Assembly (NCBI RefSeq): GCF_000787855.1
Contig: NZ_BBPQ01000015.1
Coordinates: 67,794-131,793 of the forward strand
Source of the DNA: Streptacidiphilus anmyonensis
GTDB taxonomy: Bacteria; Actinomycetota; Actinomycetes; Streptomycetales; Streptomycetaceae
Direction: 5' to 3'
Length of the DNA: 64,000 nucleotides
How positions within the stretch are numbered: position 1 is the first letter of the stretch; each line of letters starts with the position of its first letter. This document shows, one piece after another, positions 42,513 to 51,040 of the stretch. Under the pieces are notes generated by a model. The model searched no databases. It saw only the letters and a list, made by a program, of their open reading frames with translations, and was not told the origin of the DNA. Both the position numbers and the translations under genes were made by a program.

Positions 42513-42520
42513 GAGCGCGG

Positions 42521-43894
42521 CTACCGCCGCAGCGTCACGGTGAAGCACGCCCCCGTCTCCGGGCCGCGCGCGCTTGCGGCGATGCTGCCGCCGAGGCGGG
42601 TGGTGAGGCGGTGGGCGATGGCGAGGCCGAGGCCGGTGCCGGTCGGGCGGGTGCTGCGGTAGCGGTCGCGGAGGGCGCCCGGGTCGAAGGCGACGGCGAG
42701 GTCGTCCTCGGTCAGCCCCGGGCCGCCGTCGCGGACCTCGATCTGCGCCGTGCCGAGGTCCCCGGCGCGCGCCGCGAGGACCAGCGGGGCGCCGGCGGGG
42801 GTGACCCGCAGGGCGTTCTGCACCAGGCCGTCGAGGAGCTGCCGGACCCGGAACGGGTCCGTCCGCACCACCAGCGGCGCGTCCGGGCGTTCCACCCGCA
42901 GCTCGACGCCCTGGCGTTCGCACGGGCCGGACCAGAACGCCGCCGCCTCCGCGACGACCGCGCCGACCTCGGTGTCCGCGAGTTCGAGGCGGAAGTCGTC
43001 CGCCTCCAGGCGGGCCAGGTCGAGCAGGTCCGCGAGAAAACGGTCCAGGCGGCGGGTCTCCTCGGCGAGGGTGCGGCCGACCTCGGGCACCTGCTCGGGT
43101 TCGATCAGGCCGTCCGCCAGGGCCTCGGCGTAGCCCTGAACCGCCGTCAGCGGCGTGCGCAGCTCGTGGGAGACAGAGAGCAGGAACTCCCGCTGGCGGT
43201 TCTCACTGCGGGCCAGGGCCTGGTCCAGGGTGGTGAGGGCGCGGCCGATCTCCGCCGCCTCGCGCGGCCCGGCGGCGACCGGTGCGACGAGCCCGCGTTC
43301 GCCCTCGGCCAGGCGGTGCGCGACCGCCGCCGACGCGGTGAGCGGCCGGGCGATCCGTCGCGCCAGCAGTCCGCCCGCGAGCGCCGCGCCCAACAGGCCG
43401 ACCAGCAGCGGCGGCAGGATGTCGCGTCGGACCTGTCCGGTCTCCGCGTCGACGGTCGCGTAGGGCTCGGTCAGCACCACCGCGCCGCCGCGCGCGGTCG
43501 GGTTCCCCACCAGCAACACATCCTGACCGGCCAGGATGCTCCGGGTCGAGACGGGCCGTCCGGCCAGCAGGGCGGCCTTGGAGGCGAGGTCGACCGCCGG
43601 CGCCGCGCCGCCCGCGACGTCGCCGCCGGGCGTGATGACGGCGAACTGCTCGCCGTTCGGCCCGGCCAGGCGCTCCGCACCGCCGAAGACGACCGGGGAG
43701 ATCACGGGCAGCCGACTGAGCAGGGTCGCCTGCCGGGTGAGGGTGTCGCGTTCGCGCTGTTCGGCGGCGTGCGCGGCGGACTGCCAGGCGACGAGCCCGG
43801 TCAGCAGTGCGGCGACGGCCGCGACGACCGTGCTGAGCAGCACGAGATTGCCCGCCAGCGTCCTGCGTCTCCTCGGCCGGCGCTCCGCGCTCAC
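42521..43894 (-). CDS. sensor histidine kinase
   Basis: A 457-residue membrane kinase: two membrane segments (about 15-35 and 165-185) flank an extracytoplasmic loop, then a HAMP domain, a HisKA domain with H in LSVSHELRTPL (near 250) and an HATPase with RDGGPGLTEDD and GTGLGLAIAH. All kinase motifs are intact. It overlaps its response-regulator gene by four bases (GTGA), with GTG at 43894. The pair is divergent from an MMPL exporter, a natural regulatory target. The signal is unknown. Confidence 0.93.
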   Translation of the reverse strand: MSAERRPRRRRTLAGNLVLLSTVVAAVAALLTGLVAWQSAAHAAEQRERDTLTRQATLLSRLPVISPVVFGGAERLAGPNGEQFAVITPGGDVAGGAAPAVDLASKAALLAGRPVSTRSILAGQDVLLVGNPTARGGAVVLTEPYATVDAETGQVRRDILPPLLVGLLGAALAGGLLARRIARPLTASAAVAHRLAEGERGLVAPVAAGPREAAEIGRALTTLDQALARSENRQREFLLSVSHELRTPLTAVQGYAEALADGLIEPEQVPEVGRTLAEETRRLDRFLADLLDLARLEADDFRLELADTEVGAVVAEAAAFWSGPCERQGVELRVERPDAPLVVRTDPFRVRQLLDGLVQNALRVTPAGAPLVLAARAGDLGTAQIEVRDGGPGLTEDDLAVAFDPGALRDRYRSTRPTGTGLGLAIAHRLTTRLGGSIAASARGPETGACFTVTLRR

Positions 43895-44628
43895 GAAGGG
43901 CTGCCCTTCGTGCCGGCCGCGCCGGGGTCGGCGGCGCTGTAGCCCACGCCGCGCACGGTCCGCAGCGGGCTCGCGTCGCCGAGCTTGGCCCGCAGTTGGG
44001 AGACGAAGACGTCGACCATGCGGGTGTCCCGGTACCCGGGGTACCCCCAGACCTGGGCGAGCAGCTGGTCGCGGGTGAAGACCCGGCCGGGGTGCCGGAC
44101 CAGGTGGGCGAGCAGCCCGAACTCCGTGGCCGTCAGCTCCACCGGCTCGTCGTCGCGGAGCACGCGGTGCGCGGCGAGGTCGAGACTCAGCCGGCCGAGG
44201 CGGACCACCGTGTCCGCGCCCAGGCCCGGACCCCGGCGCAGCACGGTCTTCACGCGGGCGACGAGCTCGCGCGGGGAGAAGGGTTTGACGAGGTAGTCGT
44301 CCGCGCCGAGTTCGAGGCCCAGGATCCGGTCGGTCTCCTCGCCGCGCGCGGTGACCAGCAGGATCGGGGTCCAGTCGCCGGCGTCGCGCAGCGTGCGGCA
44401 GAAGGTGATGCCGTCCACACCCGGCAGGCCGATGTCGAGGACGATGGCGACGGGACTCATCCGGCGTGCGGCGGCCAGCCCGGCCGCGCCGTCGGACTCG
44501 ACGTGCACGCCGAAGCCCTCGCGCGCGAGGTAGAGCCGCTGGATGTCGGCGATGTGCCGCTCGTCCTCCACGACCAGCACCAGGCCGTTGGAGGGGGAGC
44601 CGCCGGGAGCAGGGGGCGGGAGGTTCAT
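43891..44628 (-). CDS. OmpR-type response regulator
   Basis: A 245-residue regulator: receiver domain (about 17-130) with phospho-acceptor Asp in IVLDIGLPGVDG, the KPF motif (LVKPFSPRELVARV), and an OmpR/PhoB winged helix (about 150-235; RVFTRDQLLAQVWG, RTVRGVGYSA). It is first in the two-gene operon with the kinase, and ends in an Ala/Gly/Pro tail. ATG at 44628. Promoter candidate TAGCAT on the minus strand (44667-44662). Likely controls the divergent MMPL-DUF2993 operon, by inference from position. Confidence 0.92.
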   Translation of the reverse strand: MNLPPPAPGGSPSNGLVLVVEDERHIADIQRLYLAREGFGVHVESDGAAGLAAARRMSPVAIVLDIGLPGVDGITFCRTLRDAGDWTPILLVTARGEETDRILGLELGADDYLVKPFSPRELVARVKTVLRRGPGLGADTVVRLGRLSLDLAAHRVLRDDEPVELTATEFGLLAHLVRHPGRVFTRDQLLAQVWGYPGYRDTRMVDVFVSQLRAKLGDASPLRTVRGVGYSAADPGAAGTKGSPS

Positions 44629-44776
44629 ACCGGGGGCCTCTCGGGATCGCGGACAGGCCGATGCTAACCGGGCGACCCGGACCCGCCCGGCCCGCGCACC
44701 CCGTCCGCGCCCGCCCGTACACTCCCCGAACATTCCGCCAACACGGCGCTCACCGCGCCACGCCACAGTGAGGCCC

Positions 44777-46963
44777 ATGATCACCGAAGCGGGCGCCGAG
44801 CCCGGACTGCTGCACCGGACCGGGCGCTGGTGCGCCCGCCACGCCTGGCGGGTCGCCGCCGCCTGGCTGGTCCTCCTCGTCGCGCTGGCGGGCGCGAACC
44901 ACCGGTGGGGCGGCACCTACGCGGACAGCTTCTCGCTGCCGGGAACGGCCGCGCAGACCGGCACCGACCTGTTGAAGGCCCACGGCGACGACAGCTCGTC
45001 GGGCGTCTCCGCCCCCCTCGTGCTGGACGCCGGCCACGGCACGCTCGACGCCCACCGGGCCGCGATCGAGAGCGCCGTCGGCGGCCTGCGCCGCCTGCCT
45101 GACGTGCTGTCCGTGGCCGACCCGCTGAGCGCGCCCGGCGCCGTCGCCCCGGGCGGCGCGATCGGGACCGTGACCGTGCGCTTCTCCGGCAACCCGGCCG
45201 GCTTCGACCGCTCCTACCTGAACGGCGTCGACGCGGCGGTGCGGCCGCTGCGTGCGGACGGGGTCACCGTCGAGTACGGCGATCCGCTCGGCCAGCTGGC
45301 CGAGCCCAAGTCGGCCGACGCCGTCTCGGAGGCGATCGGCCTGGGCGTGGCGCTGCTGGTGCTCCTGGTCGGCTTCGGCAGCGTCGCCGCGACCGGGCTG
45401 CCGCTGCTCACCGCCGTCCTGGGGCTCGGCGTGGGCCTCAGCGGGCTCGGCCTGATCGCCGCGCACACGAACTTCGCGCAGGCGGCCCCGACGCTCGCGG
45501 CGATGATGGGGCTCGGCGTCGGCATCGACTACGCGCTCTTCCTGGCCACCCGGTTCCGGGCGCTGCTGACGGCCGAGGAGGAGCTCGACCCGGCCGAGGC
45601 GGTGGGGCGGACCGTCGCCACCAGCGGGCGCGCGGTCCTGGTCGCGGCCGCGACGGTGGCGATGGCGCTGGCCGGCCTGTACGCCTCGGGGATCGGTTTC
45701 ATCGGCGCGCTCGGCGCGGCCGCCGGGATCACGGTGGTGGTCGCGGCCGGTGCGTCGCTGACACTGACCCCGGCGCTGCTGGGCCTGCTGGGCCGCCGGA
45801 TCGACCGGCTCCACGTGCGCACGCCCGTCGCGGAGCCGACCGGGGACGGCGACGTGTGGCACCGGTGGGCCGCGCGGGTCGGGCGACAGCCGTGGATCTT
45901 CCTGACGGGGGGCGTGGCGCTGCTGGCCGTGCTCGCCGCGCCCGTCGCGTCGATGCACCTCGGCCACGTCGACGCGGGCGCCCAGCCCACCTCGCGGACC
46001 GACCGGCGCGCCTACGACCTGATCGCGCAGGGCTTCGGCGTGGGGGCCAACGGCCCGCTGACCGTCGTGGTGCAGCTGGACGGCGACCAGGTCGCCGACG
46101 CGTCCGCGCGCCGGCAGCTCGCCACCACGCTCCAAGCCGACCTGGAGGCCGTCCACGGTGTCGCGTCGGTGACGCCTCCGGCGGCGAGCCCCGACCACGT
46201 CCTGCTGATCAGCACGGTCACCCCGACGACCGGCCCCCAGGACCGGGCCACCACCGACCTCTTCCACACGCTCCAGAACACCGCCCTCCCCCACGCGTTG
46301 AAGGACAGCGGCGCGACCGGCTACGTGACGGGCGTGACCGCGTCCGGGCTGACCTTCACCGACCAGCTGGTCGCCAAGCTGCCGCTGATCATCGGCGTGG
46401 TGGTCGCGGCGGCCTTCCTGCTGCTGCTCAGCGTCTTCCGCAGTCTGCTGGTCGCGGTCAAGGCGGCGCTGCTGAACCTGCTCTCCATCGGCGCGGCGTA
46501 CGGGGTGGTCGTCGCGGTGTTCCAGTGGGGCTGGGGCAGCTCGCTGTTCGGGGTGACGGAGAAGGTCCCGGTCGAGTCCTACGTGCCGATGATGATGTTC
46601 GCCATCGTCTTCGGCCTCTCCATGGACTACGAGGTCTTCCTGCTCTCGCGGATCCGCGAGACCTGGCTGCGCCACGGCGACAACCGCCGCGCGGTCGCCA
46701 CCGGCCTCGCCGCGACGGCGCGCGTGATCACCTGCGCGGCGCTCATCATGACCAGCGTCTTCCTCGCCTTCCTGCTCTCCGTCAACGTCGTGGTCAAGAT
46801 GCTGGCGCTGGGCCTCGGCGTCAGCGTGGTCATCGACGCCACCGTGGTCCGGCTGGTGCTCGTCCCGGCGACGATGTACCTGTTCGGGCGCGCCAACTGG
46901 TGGCTGCCGGGGTGGCTGGACCGGTTGCTGCCGCACCTCGACCCGGAGGGGGACGGCCAGTGA
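44777..46963 (+). CDS. MMPL family transporter
   Basis: A 728-residue RND-superfamily exporter with 12 membrane helices and two periplasm-facing loops (about 45-180 and 400-510). The conserved GxxxD(Y) of MmpL proteins appears as GVGIDYALFLATR in the first half and FGLSMDYEVFLLSRIRE in the second, both with the proton-relay Asp-Tyr. MMPL proteins export lipids or lipid-like metabolites. It overlaps a DUF2993 gene by four bases (GTGA), and is divergent from a two-component system. A -10 TACACT at 44714-44719 lies upstream. Confidence 0.93.
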   Translation: MITEAGAEPGLLHRTGRWCARHAWRVAAAWLVLLVALAGANHRWGGTYADSFSLPGTAAQTGTDLLKAHGDDSSSGVSAPLVLDAGHGTLDAHRAAIESAVGGLRRLPDVLSVADPLSAPGAVAPGGAIGTVTVRFSGNPAGFDRSYLNGVDAAVRPLRADGVTVEYGDPLGQLAEPKSADAVSEAIGLGVALLVLLVGFGSVAATGLPLLTAVLGLGVGLSGLGLIAAHTNFAQAAPTLAAMMGLGVGIDYALFLATRFRALLTAEEELDPAEAVGRTVATSGRAVLVAAATVAMALAGLYASGIGFIGALGAAAGITVVVAAGASLTLTPALLGLLGRRIDRLHVRTPVAEPTGDGDVWHRWAARVGRQPWIFLTGGVALLAVLAAPVASMHLGHVDAGAQPTSRTDRRAYDLIAQGFGVGANGPLTVVVQLDGDQVADASARRQLATTLQADLEAVHGVASVTPPAASPDHVLLISTVTPTTGPQDRATTDLFHTLQNTALPHALKDSGATGYVTGVTASGLTFTDQLVAKLPLIIGVVVAAAFLLLLSVFRSLLVAVKAALLNLLSIGAAYGVVVAVFQWGWGSSLFGVTEKVPVESYVPMMMFAIVFGLSMDYEVFLLSRIRETWLRHGDNRRAVATGLAATARVITCAALIMTSVFLAFLLSVNVVVKMLALGLGVSVVIDATVVRLVLVPATMYLFGRANWWLPGWLDRLLPHLDPEGDGQ

Positions 46964-47664
46964 AAGCCCGACCCGCCCTCCTCCTGCGCCGCCGACGGGT
47001 CGTCGCCGTCGTCGCCGTCCTCGCCGTGACCGGGTTGACGACCGCCGGGACGGGCGAGTGGGCGGCGGGGCGCCTGATCCGGGACCGGATCGCCGCGGCC
47101 GCGCCGGGCCTGGGCGCCGATCTGACCGTCAGCGCCGGGGGCTCGGCCCTGTGGGACCTGGCCCGACAGCACATCTCGCGGCTCGACCTGTCCAGTGACG
47201 ACGCCACGTTGGGACGCCTCGGACCGGTGGACGTCCAGGTCCGCCTGGACGACGTCCGGTTCGGCGGCCCGGCGACGACCGTCGGCGGCGCGACCGCGGA
47301 GGTGACCGTCCCGCTGTCGGCGGTCGCGGACGCCGTGCAGTCCGCCGCGCCCTCGGTCGCGGTCGACGGGGCGACCGCCGATCCGCAGGCCGGCACCGTC
47401 ACCGTCGCCCTGGGGTTCGGCGGCGCGGCCCAGCTGACGCTGCGTCCGAGCGTGGCCGACGGGCGGGTCCAGGTCGCGGCGGTGTCGGCGCAGGTACTCG
47501 GCCAGGCCCTGGCCCCCGAGCGCCTCGCGGCCTTGACCAAGGGCATGGACCAAGGAGCGCAGCACGCCTACCCGTTGGGTCTGCGCGCCACCTCGGTGCA
47601 CGTCGACGCCGACGGCCTGCGGATCGAACTGACGGCAGGACCTGGCGCGTTGAAGCGAGCCTGA
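46960..47664 (+). CDS. DUF2993 (LmeA-like) secreted or anchored protein
   Basis: A 234-residue protein with an N-terminal hydrophobic helix (about 13-31) and a DUF2993 lipid-binding-like domain (RDRIAAAAPGLGADLTVSAGG, GRLGPVDVQVRLDDVRFG). DUF2993 includes LmeA of mycobacteria, involved in building lipomannan; whether that holds here is unknown. GTG at 46960 overlaps the MMPL stop, so expression is coupled. It may carry or accept the lipid exported by the MMPL protein. It is convergent with a response regulator ten bases away, with no terminator between. Confidence 0.85.
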   Translation: MKARPALLLRRRRVVAVVAVLAVTGLTTAGTGEWAAGRLIRDRIAAAAPGLGADLTVSAGGSALWDLARQHISRLDLSSDDATLGRLGPVDVQVRLDDVRFGGPATTVGGATAEVTVPLSAVADAVQSAAPSVAVDGATADPQAGTVTVALGFGGAAQLTLRPSVADGRVQVAAVSAQVLGQALAPERLAALTKGMDQGAQHAYPLGLRATSVHVDADGLRIELTAGPGALKRA

Positions 47665-47674
47665 ACCGCGCGGG

Positions 47675-48343
47675 TCAGTAGCCGGCCGGCCGCACCAGGC
47701 CCGTCTCGTAGGCGAAGACGGCGGCCTGGGTGCGGTCGCGCAGGCCGAGCTTGACCAGGATGCGGCTGACGTGGGTCTTCACCGTCTGCTCCGCGACGAC
47801 GAGCTTCGCGGCGATCTCGGCGTTGGAGAGCCCGTGCGCGATCAGCGACAGGACCTCGGTCTCCCGCTCGGTCAGGTCGCCCACGCGCTCCTTCAGCGGC
47901 GTGCGCGGGGCGCCCGGGAGGCGGGTGAACTCGGCGATCAGCCGCTTGGTCACCGTCGGCGCGAGCAGCGCCTCGCCCGCCGCCACCACCCGGACCGCCT
48001 GGGCGAGTTCGGCCGCCGAGGCGTCCTTGAGCAGGAACCCGCTGGCGCCCGCCCGCAGCGCCTCGTAGACGTACTCGTCGAGGTCGAAGGTGGTCAGCAC
48101 CAGCACCTTGACGGCGCTGTCCGCAGGGCCGGTGATGCGGCGGGTCGCCTCGATGCCGCCGAGGCGCGGCATCCGGACGTCCATCAGCACCACGTCCGGC
48201 CGCAGTTCGGCGGCCTTCTCCAACGCGTCGAGCCCGTCGACCGCCTGGCCGACGACCTCGATGTCCGGCTCCAGGTTGAGCAGCACCGTGAAGCCCTGAC
48301 GGACCATCATCTGGTCGTCGGCGATCATCACCTTGATGGTCAT
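47675..48343 (-). CDS. NarL/LuxR-type response regulator
   Basis: A 222-residue regulator: receiver domain (1-120; phospho-acceptor Asp in VVLMDVRMPRLGG, LLKDASA near the end) and a LuxR helix-turn-helix (about 160-215; LTERETEVLSLIAHGLSNAEIA, VKTHVSRILVKLGLRDR). ATG at 48343 overlaps the kinase stop (ATGA), so the pair is translationally coupled with the kinase first. Typical for actinomycete NarL pairs; target genes are unknown. Confidence 0.93.
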   Translation of the reverse strand: MTIKVMIADDQMMVRQGFTVLLNLEPDIEVVGQAVDGLDALEKAAELRPDVVLMDVRMPRLGGIEATRRITGPADSAVKVLVLTTFDLDEYVYEALRAGASGFLLKDASAAELAQAVRVVAAGEALLAPTVTKRLIAEFTRLPGAPRTPLKERVGDLTERETEVLSLIAHGLSNAEIAAKLVVAEQTVKTHVSRILVKLGLRDRTQAAVFAYETGLVRPAGY

Positions 48344-49680
48344 GCGCGGTCCTCCACGGCGGGGACGTCGGCGGGCACGTCGGTGGGCAGGAAGGCGAGC
48401 ACCTCGAAGCCGCCGTCCGGGGTCGGTCCGGCGGCCAGTTCGCCGCCGAGCATCGCGGTGCGCTCCCGCATACCGAGCAGCCCGTGCCCGGCCCCGGGTG
48501 ACGGCGCGGGCGGGCGCGCGGGGGCGGAGTTGGTGACGCGCACGCCGAGCCCCGTGGCCCGGTAGTCCAGTTGCACGTGCACGGCCGCGCCGGGCGCGTG
48601 GCGCATGGCGTTGCTCAGCGCCTCCTGCACGACGCGGTAGCCGGAGAGCTCCACGCCCGGCGGCAGCGGCCGCGGCTCACCCGCCATGACCAGCTCCACC
48701 GTCAGGCCGGCCGCGCGCACGTTCTCCAGCAGCTCGCCGAGGCGGTCCAGGGTGGGCTGCGGCGCGTCCGAGGTCCCGTCCGCGGCGGGCTCCTCCGAGC
48801 GCAGCACGCCGAGCACCCGGCGCAGTTCGGTGAGCGCCTCGACCGCGTTGGCGCGGATCCCGGCGAGGTTCTCGACCAGCTCCTCCGGCGGGTTCTCCAC
48901 CAGGTGCGGCGCGACCTGCGCCTGGATGGAGATCACCGACATGTGGTGCGCGACCACGTCGTGCAGCTCGCGGGCGATCCGGTTGCGCTCCTCCAGCAGG
49001 GTGCGGCGGGCCCGCTCCTCCGCCGTCAACTCCTCCTGCTCCACCAGCTTCGACCGCGCCTCGCGCCCGGCCCGCACGGAGACGCCGAGCAGCGTCACGG
49101 TGGCGAAGAGGATCACCGCGAAGCCGATCGGGGAGACCTGCTGCTGCGGCTTGTACAGCTCCGCCAGGAACGCGGCGAAGACGCTCAGCCCGAACGCCTC
49201 GATCGCGACCCGCCCGCGCACCTGGAGCGCGAGCAGGAAGAGCACGGCCGCCTGGATGGCGACGGTGATCGGCGTCCACCCGGCCTGCACGTTCCGCGCC
49301 TGGTCGGTCAGCGCGAACACGATCCCGTGGCCCGGCGCGAACGCCGTCCCGGCCCAGGCGGCGAACAGCATCGTGAGCGTGGACGCCCACCAGGCCCGGA
49401 TCGGGCGCCACAGCACGCCGACGAGCGCGACGGACTGGACGCCCGCGAAGAGGATGCCGAAGGGCACGCCCAGCGCGTAGGAGAAGGCGTACTGGTTGAG
49501 GTCGAACCCGAACAGCAGCAGCGAGACCAGGGACAGCGGCACGACGATCCAGCGCGACACCCGCCGCGCCCGGCGGGGCTCCCGAAACGCCGCCATGACG
49601 AGGTCCTCCCGCAGGGCGCGCACGAGCGCGCGCAGTGCTGCGCCCGGACGCATCACGCTCAGACCCCCGTCGTCGCTCAT
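48340..49680 (-). CDS. NarL-type sensor histidine kinase
   Basis: A 446-residue kinase with about five hydrophobic segments in the first 190 residues and a HisKA_3 domain (NRIARELHDVVAHHMSVI, phospho-His in ELHD), then an HATPase domain (EALSNAMRHAPG, GHGLLGMRERTAML). It is intact. ATG at 49680 is preferred because TAGGGT (about 49695-49690, minus strand) sits seven bases before it, pointing to a leaderless message; GTG at 49689 is the alternative. It senses through its membrane domain; the signal is not known. Confidence 0.92.
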   Translation of the reverse strand: MSDDGGLSVMRPGAALRALVRALREDLVMAAFREPRRARRVSRWIVVPLSLVSLLLFGFDLNQYAFSYALGVPFGILFAGVQSVALVGVLWRPIRAWWASTLTMLFAAWAGTAFAPGHGIVFALTDQARNVQAGWTPITVAIQAAVLFLLALQVRGRVAIEAFGLSVFAAFLAELYKPQQQVSPIGFAVILFATVTLLGVSVRAGREARSKLVEQEELTAEERARRTLLEERNRIARELHDVVAHHMSVISIQAQVAPHLVENPPEELVENLAGIRANAVEALTELRRVLGVLRSEEPAADGTSDAPQPTLDRLGELLENVRAAGLTVELVMAGEPRPLPPGVELSGYRVVQEALSNAMRHAPGAAVHVQLDYRATGLGVRVTNSAPARPPAPSPGAGHGLLGMRERTAMLGGELAAGPTPDGGFEVLAFLPTDVPADVPAVEDRA

Positions 49681-49706
49681 CGGGACCACCCTATGGCCAG
49701 TCGCAC

Positions 49707-49728
49707 TATGGAGGGGCGCGAGGAACGG
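49707..49728. repeat. partial dispersed repeat, copy 3
   Basis: GAGGGGCGCGAGGAACGGCG near 49709 matches the left arm of the repeats at 11118 and 42414 except for one difference, but the distal arm is missing or decayed. It lies in the 73-base spacer between the kinase promoter and the acyltransferase end. Confidence 0.5.
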
Positions 49729-49753
49729 CGCGGGAAACCTGCGGGTAGTGCAA

Positions 49754-50938
49754 CTACCGCACCGGCTGGAGGCGTTCTGCGCCCGGGGAGGAGGCGACGC
49801 GGAGGGTGGGGCCGTGGGAGCGGCGGCGGCCCTGCTCGTGGTGGCGGAAGGCCAGCCAGCAGAGAGTGAGGGCCGTGGCGAAGACCGGCAGCCAGGCGAG
49901 GCGGGCGAGGATCCAGGAGGCCGTGTCCGGCGTGGTGTGGAGGCCGAGCAGCGGGTGGCCGGCCAGCAGGCCGAGCGCGGTGACCGCGATCATCGAGGTC
50001 TGGTGCCACAGGAAGATCGTCATGGCGGACAGGTTGACCAGTGCCACCGCCGCCCACGCGGCCGGGCGGGCCAGAACCCGGCGCAGCTGACCCAGCAGGA
50101 GCAGGGCGAGGCCGCACTGGGCGAGGCCGAAGGTGACCGCGGCGAGGGTCGGCGGGTTGAGGTTGGAGATCCTGCCGCCGGGGACGCCGACCATCGAGGC
50201 GGGGTAGCCGGCCTGGGTGATCAGCAGCGCGGTCGCGACCACGCCGCCGACCAGCAGGACCCAGCCGGTCATCCTGCCGCGCAGGCCCTCGCGGGCCCAC
50301 ATCGCGCCGAGGCAGTAGGGGACCAGCCAGCCCGCCGGCAGGTTGAGCCAGCCGAGCCAGGAGGGGCCGCCGAAGGCGAAGCGGATCAGGTCGACGTGCA
50401 GCACGACGGCGAGCGGCCACAGCGGGTGCAACCGGGAGACCAGCGGGGTGGCGGCCGTCAGCGCGGCGAAGACCAGCAGAAACCACATCGGCGACAGGAC
50501 CAGCTTGACCAGCGCTTCGACGGTCCCGAAGTCGACGCCCGCGAGCAACAGTGCCGACGCGGTGACGGTCCACACCGCGAGCACGGCGACGACGGGCCGG
50601 AACAGCCGCATCAGACGGGCGCTCAGCCACGCGGGATAGCTCGTGCCGCGCGCCTTCGCGGAGGCGTAGCTCCTGGTCGCCACCTGGCCGCCGACGAGGA
50701 AGAAGACGGCGAGGGTCTGGAAGACCCAGGAGACCGGCGTGAACGCCGGCATGTGCTGGAGCGGGCTGACCACGTGGATGCTGCCGCTGTCGACGACGAT
50801 GGCGGTCACGAGCCAGTGGCCGAGCACCACGCCGAGGATGGCGAAGGCGCGCAGGGCGTCGATCGCGCGGTCGCGTTCCGGTGGTGTCGCGGCGTCGATG
50901 CGCGCCGCGAGCCGGCGCAGGGAGGTGGTGGGACGCAC
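49754..50938 (-). CDS. membrane acyltransferase family protein
   Basis: A 394-residue membrane protein with about ten hydrophobic segments, of the acyltransferase-3 type. RDRAIDALRAFAILGVVLGHW near residue 20 with the catalytic-type His is the family hallmark, and FFLVGGQV and SAMTIFLWHQTS follow the normal order. Such enzymes acylate sugars or lipids at the membrane. GTG at 50938 follows AAGGAG. It is downstream of the DUF1023 gene in the same direction and may share its promoter. A small GGTAGT/ACTACC stem overlaps its stop. Confidence 0.85.
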   Translation of the reverse strand: MRPTTSLRRLAARIDAATPPERDRAIDALRAFAILGVVLGHWLVTAIVVDSGSIHVVSPLQHMPAFTPVSWVFQTLAVFFLVGGQVATRSYASAKARGTSYPAWLSARLMRLFRPVVAVLAVWTVTASALLLAGVDFGTVEALVKLVLSPMWFLLVFAALTAATPLVSRLHPLWPLAVVLHVDLIRFAFGGPSWLGWLNLPAGWLVPYCLGAMWAREGLRGRMTGWVLLVGGVVATALLITQAGYPASMVGVPGGRISNLNPPTLAAVTFGLAQCGLALLLLGQLRRVLARPAAWAAVALVNLSAMTIFLWHQTSMIAVTALGLLAGHPLLGLHTTPDTASWILARLAWLPVFATALTLCWLAFRHHEQGRRRSHGPTLRVASSPGAERLQPVR

Positions 50939-50965
50939 GGGGTTCTCCTTGGAGGCGGCATATCG

Positions 50966-51040
50966 GTGGGGAGGTCGCAGCGGTGGAGGTCGCAGCGGTG
51001 GAGCTCGCAGCGGTGGGAGGTCGCGTCAGTGGGAGGTCCC
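50966..51040. repeat. 15-16-base tandem repeats
   Basis: Five units of the form GTGGGAGGTCGCAGCG, diverging towards GTGGGAGGTCCCGCG, run in tandem. They lie in the spacer between the DUF1023 and acyltransferase genes and enter the last codons of the former. Copy number may vary between strains. Confidence 0.7.
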
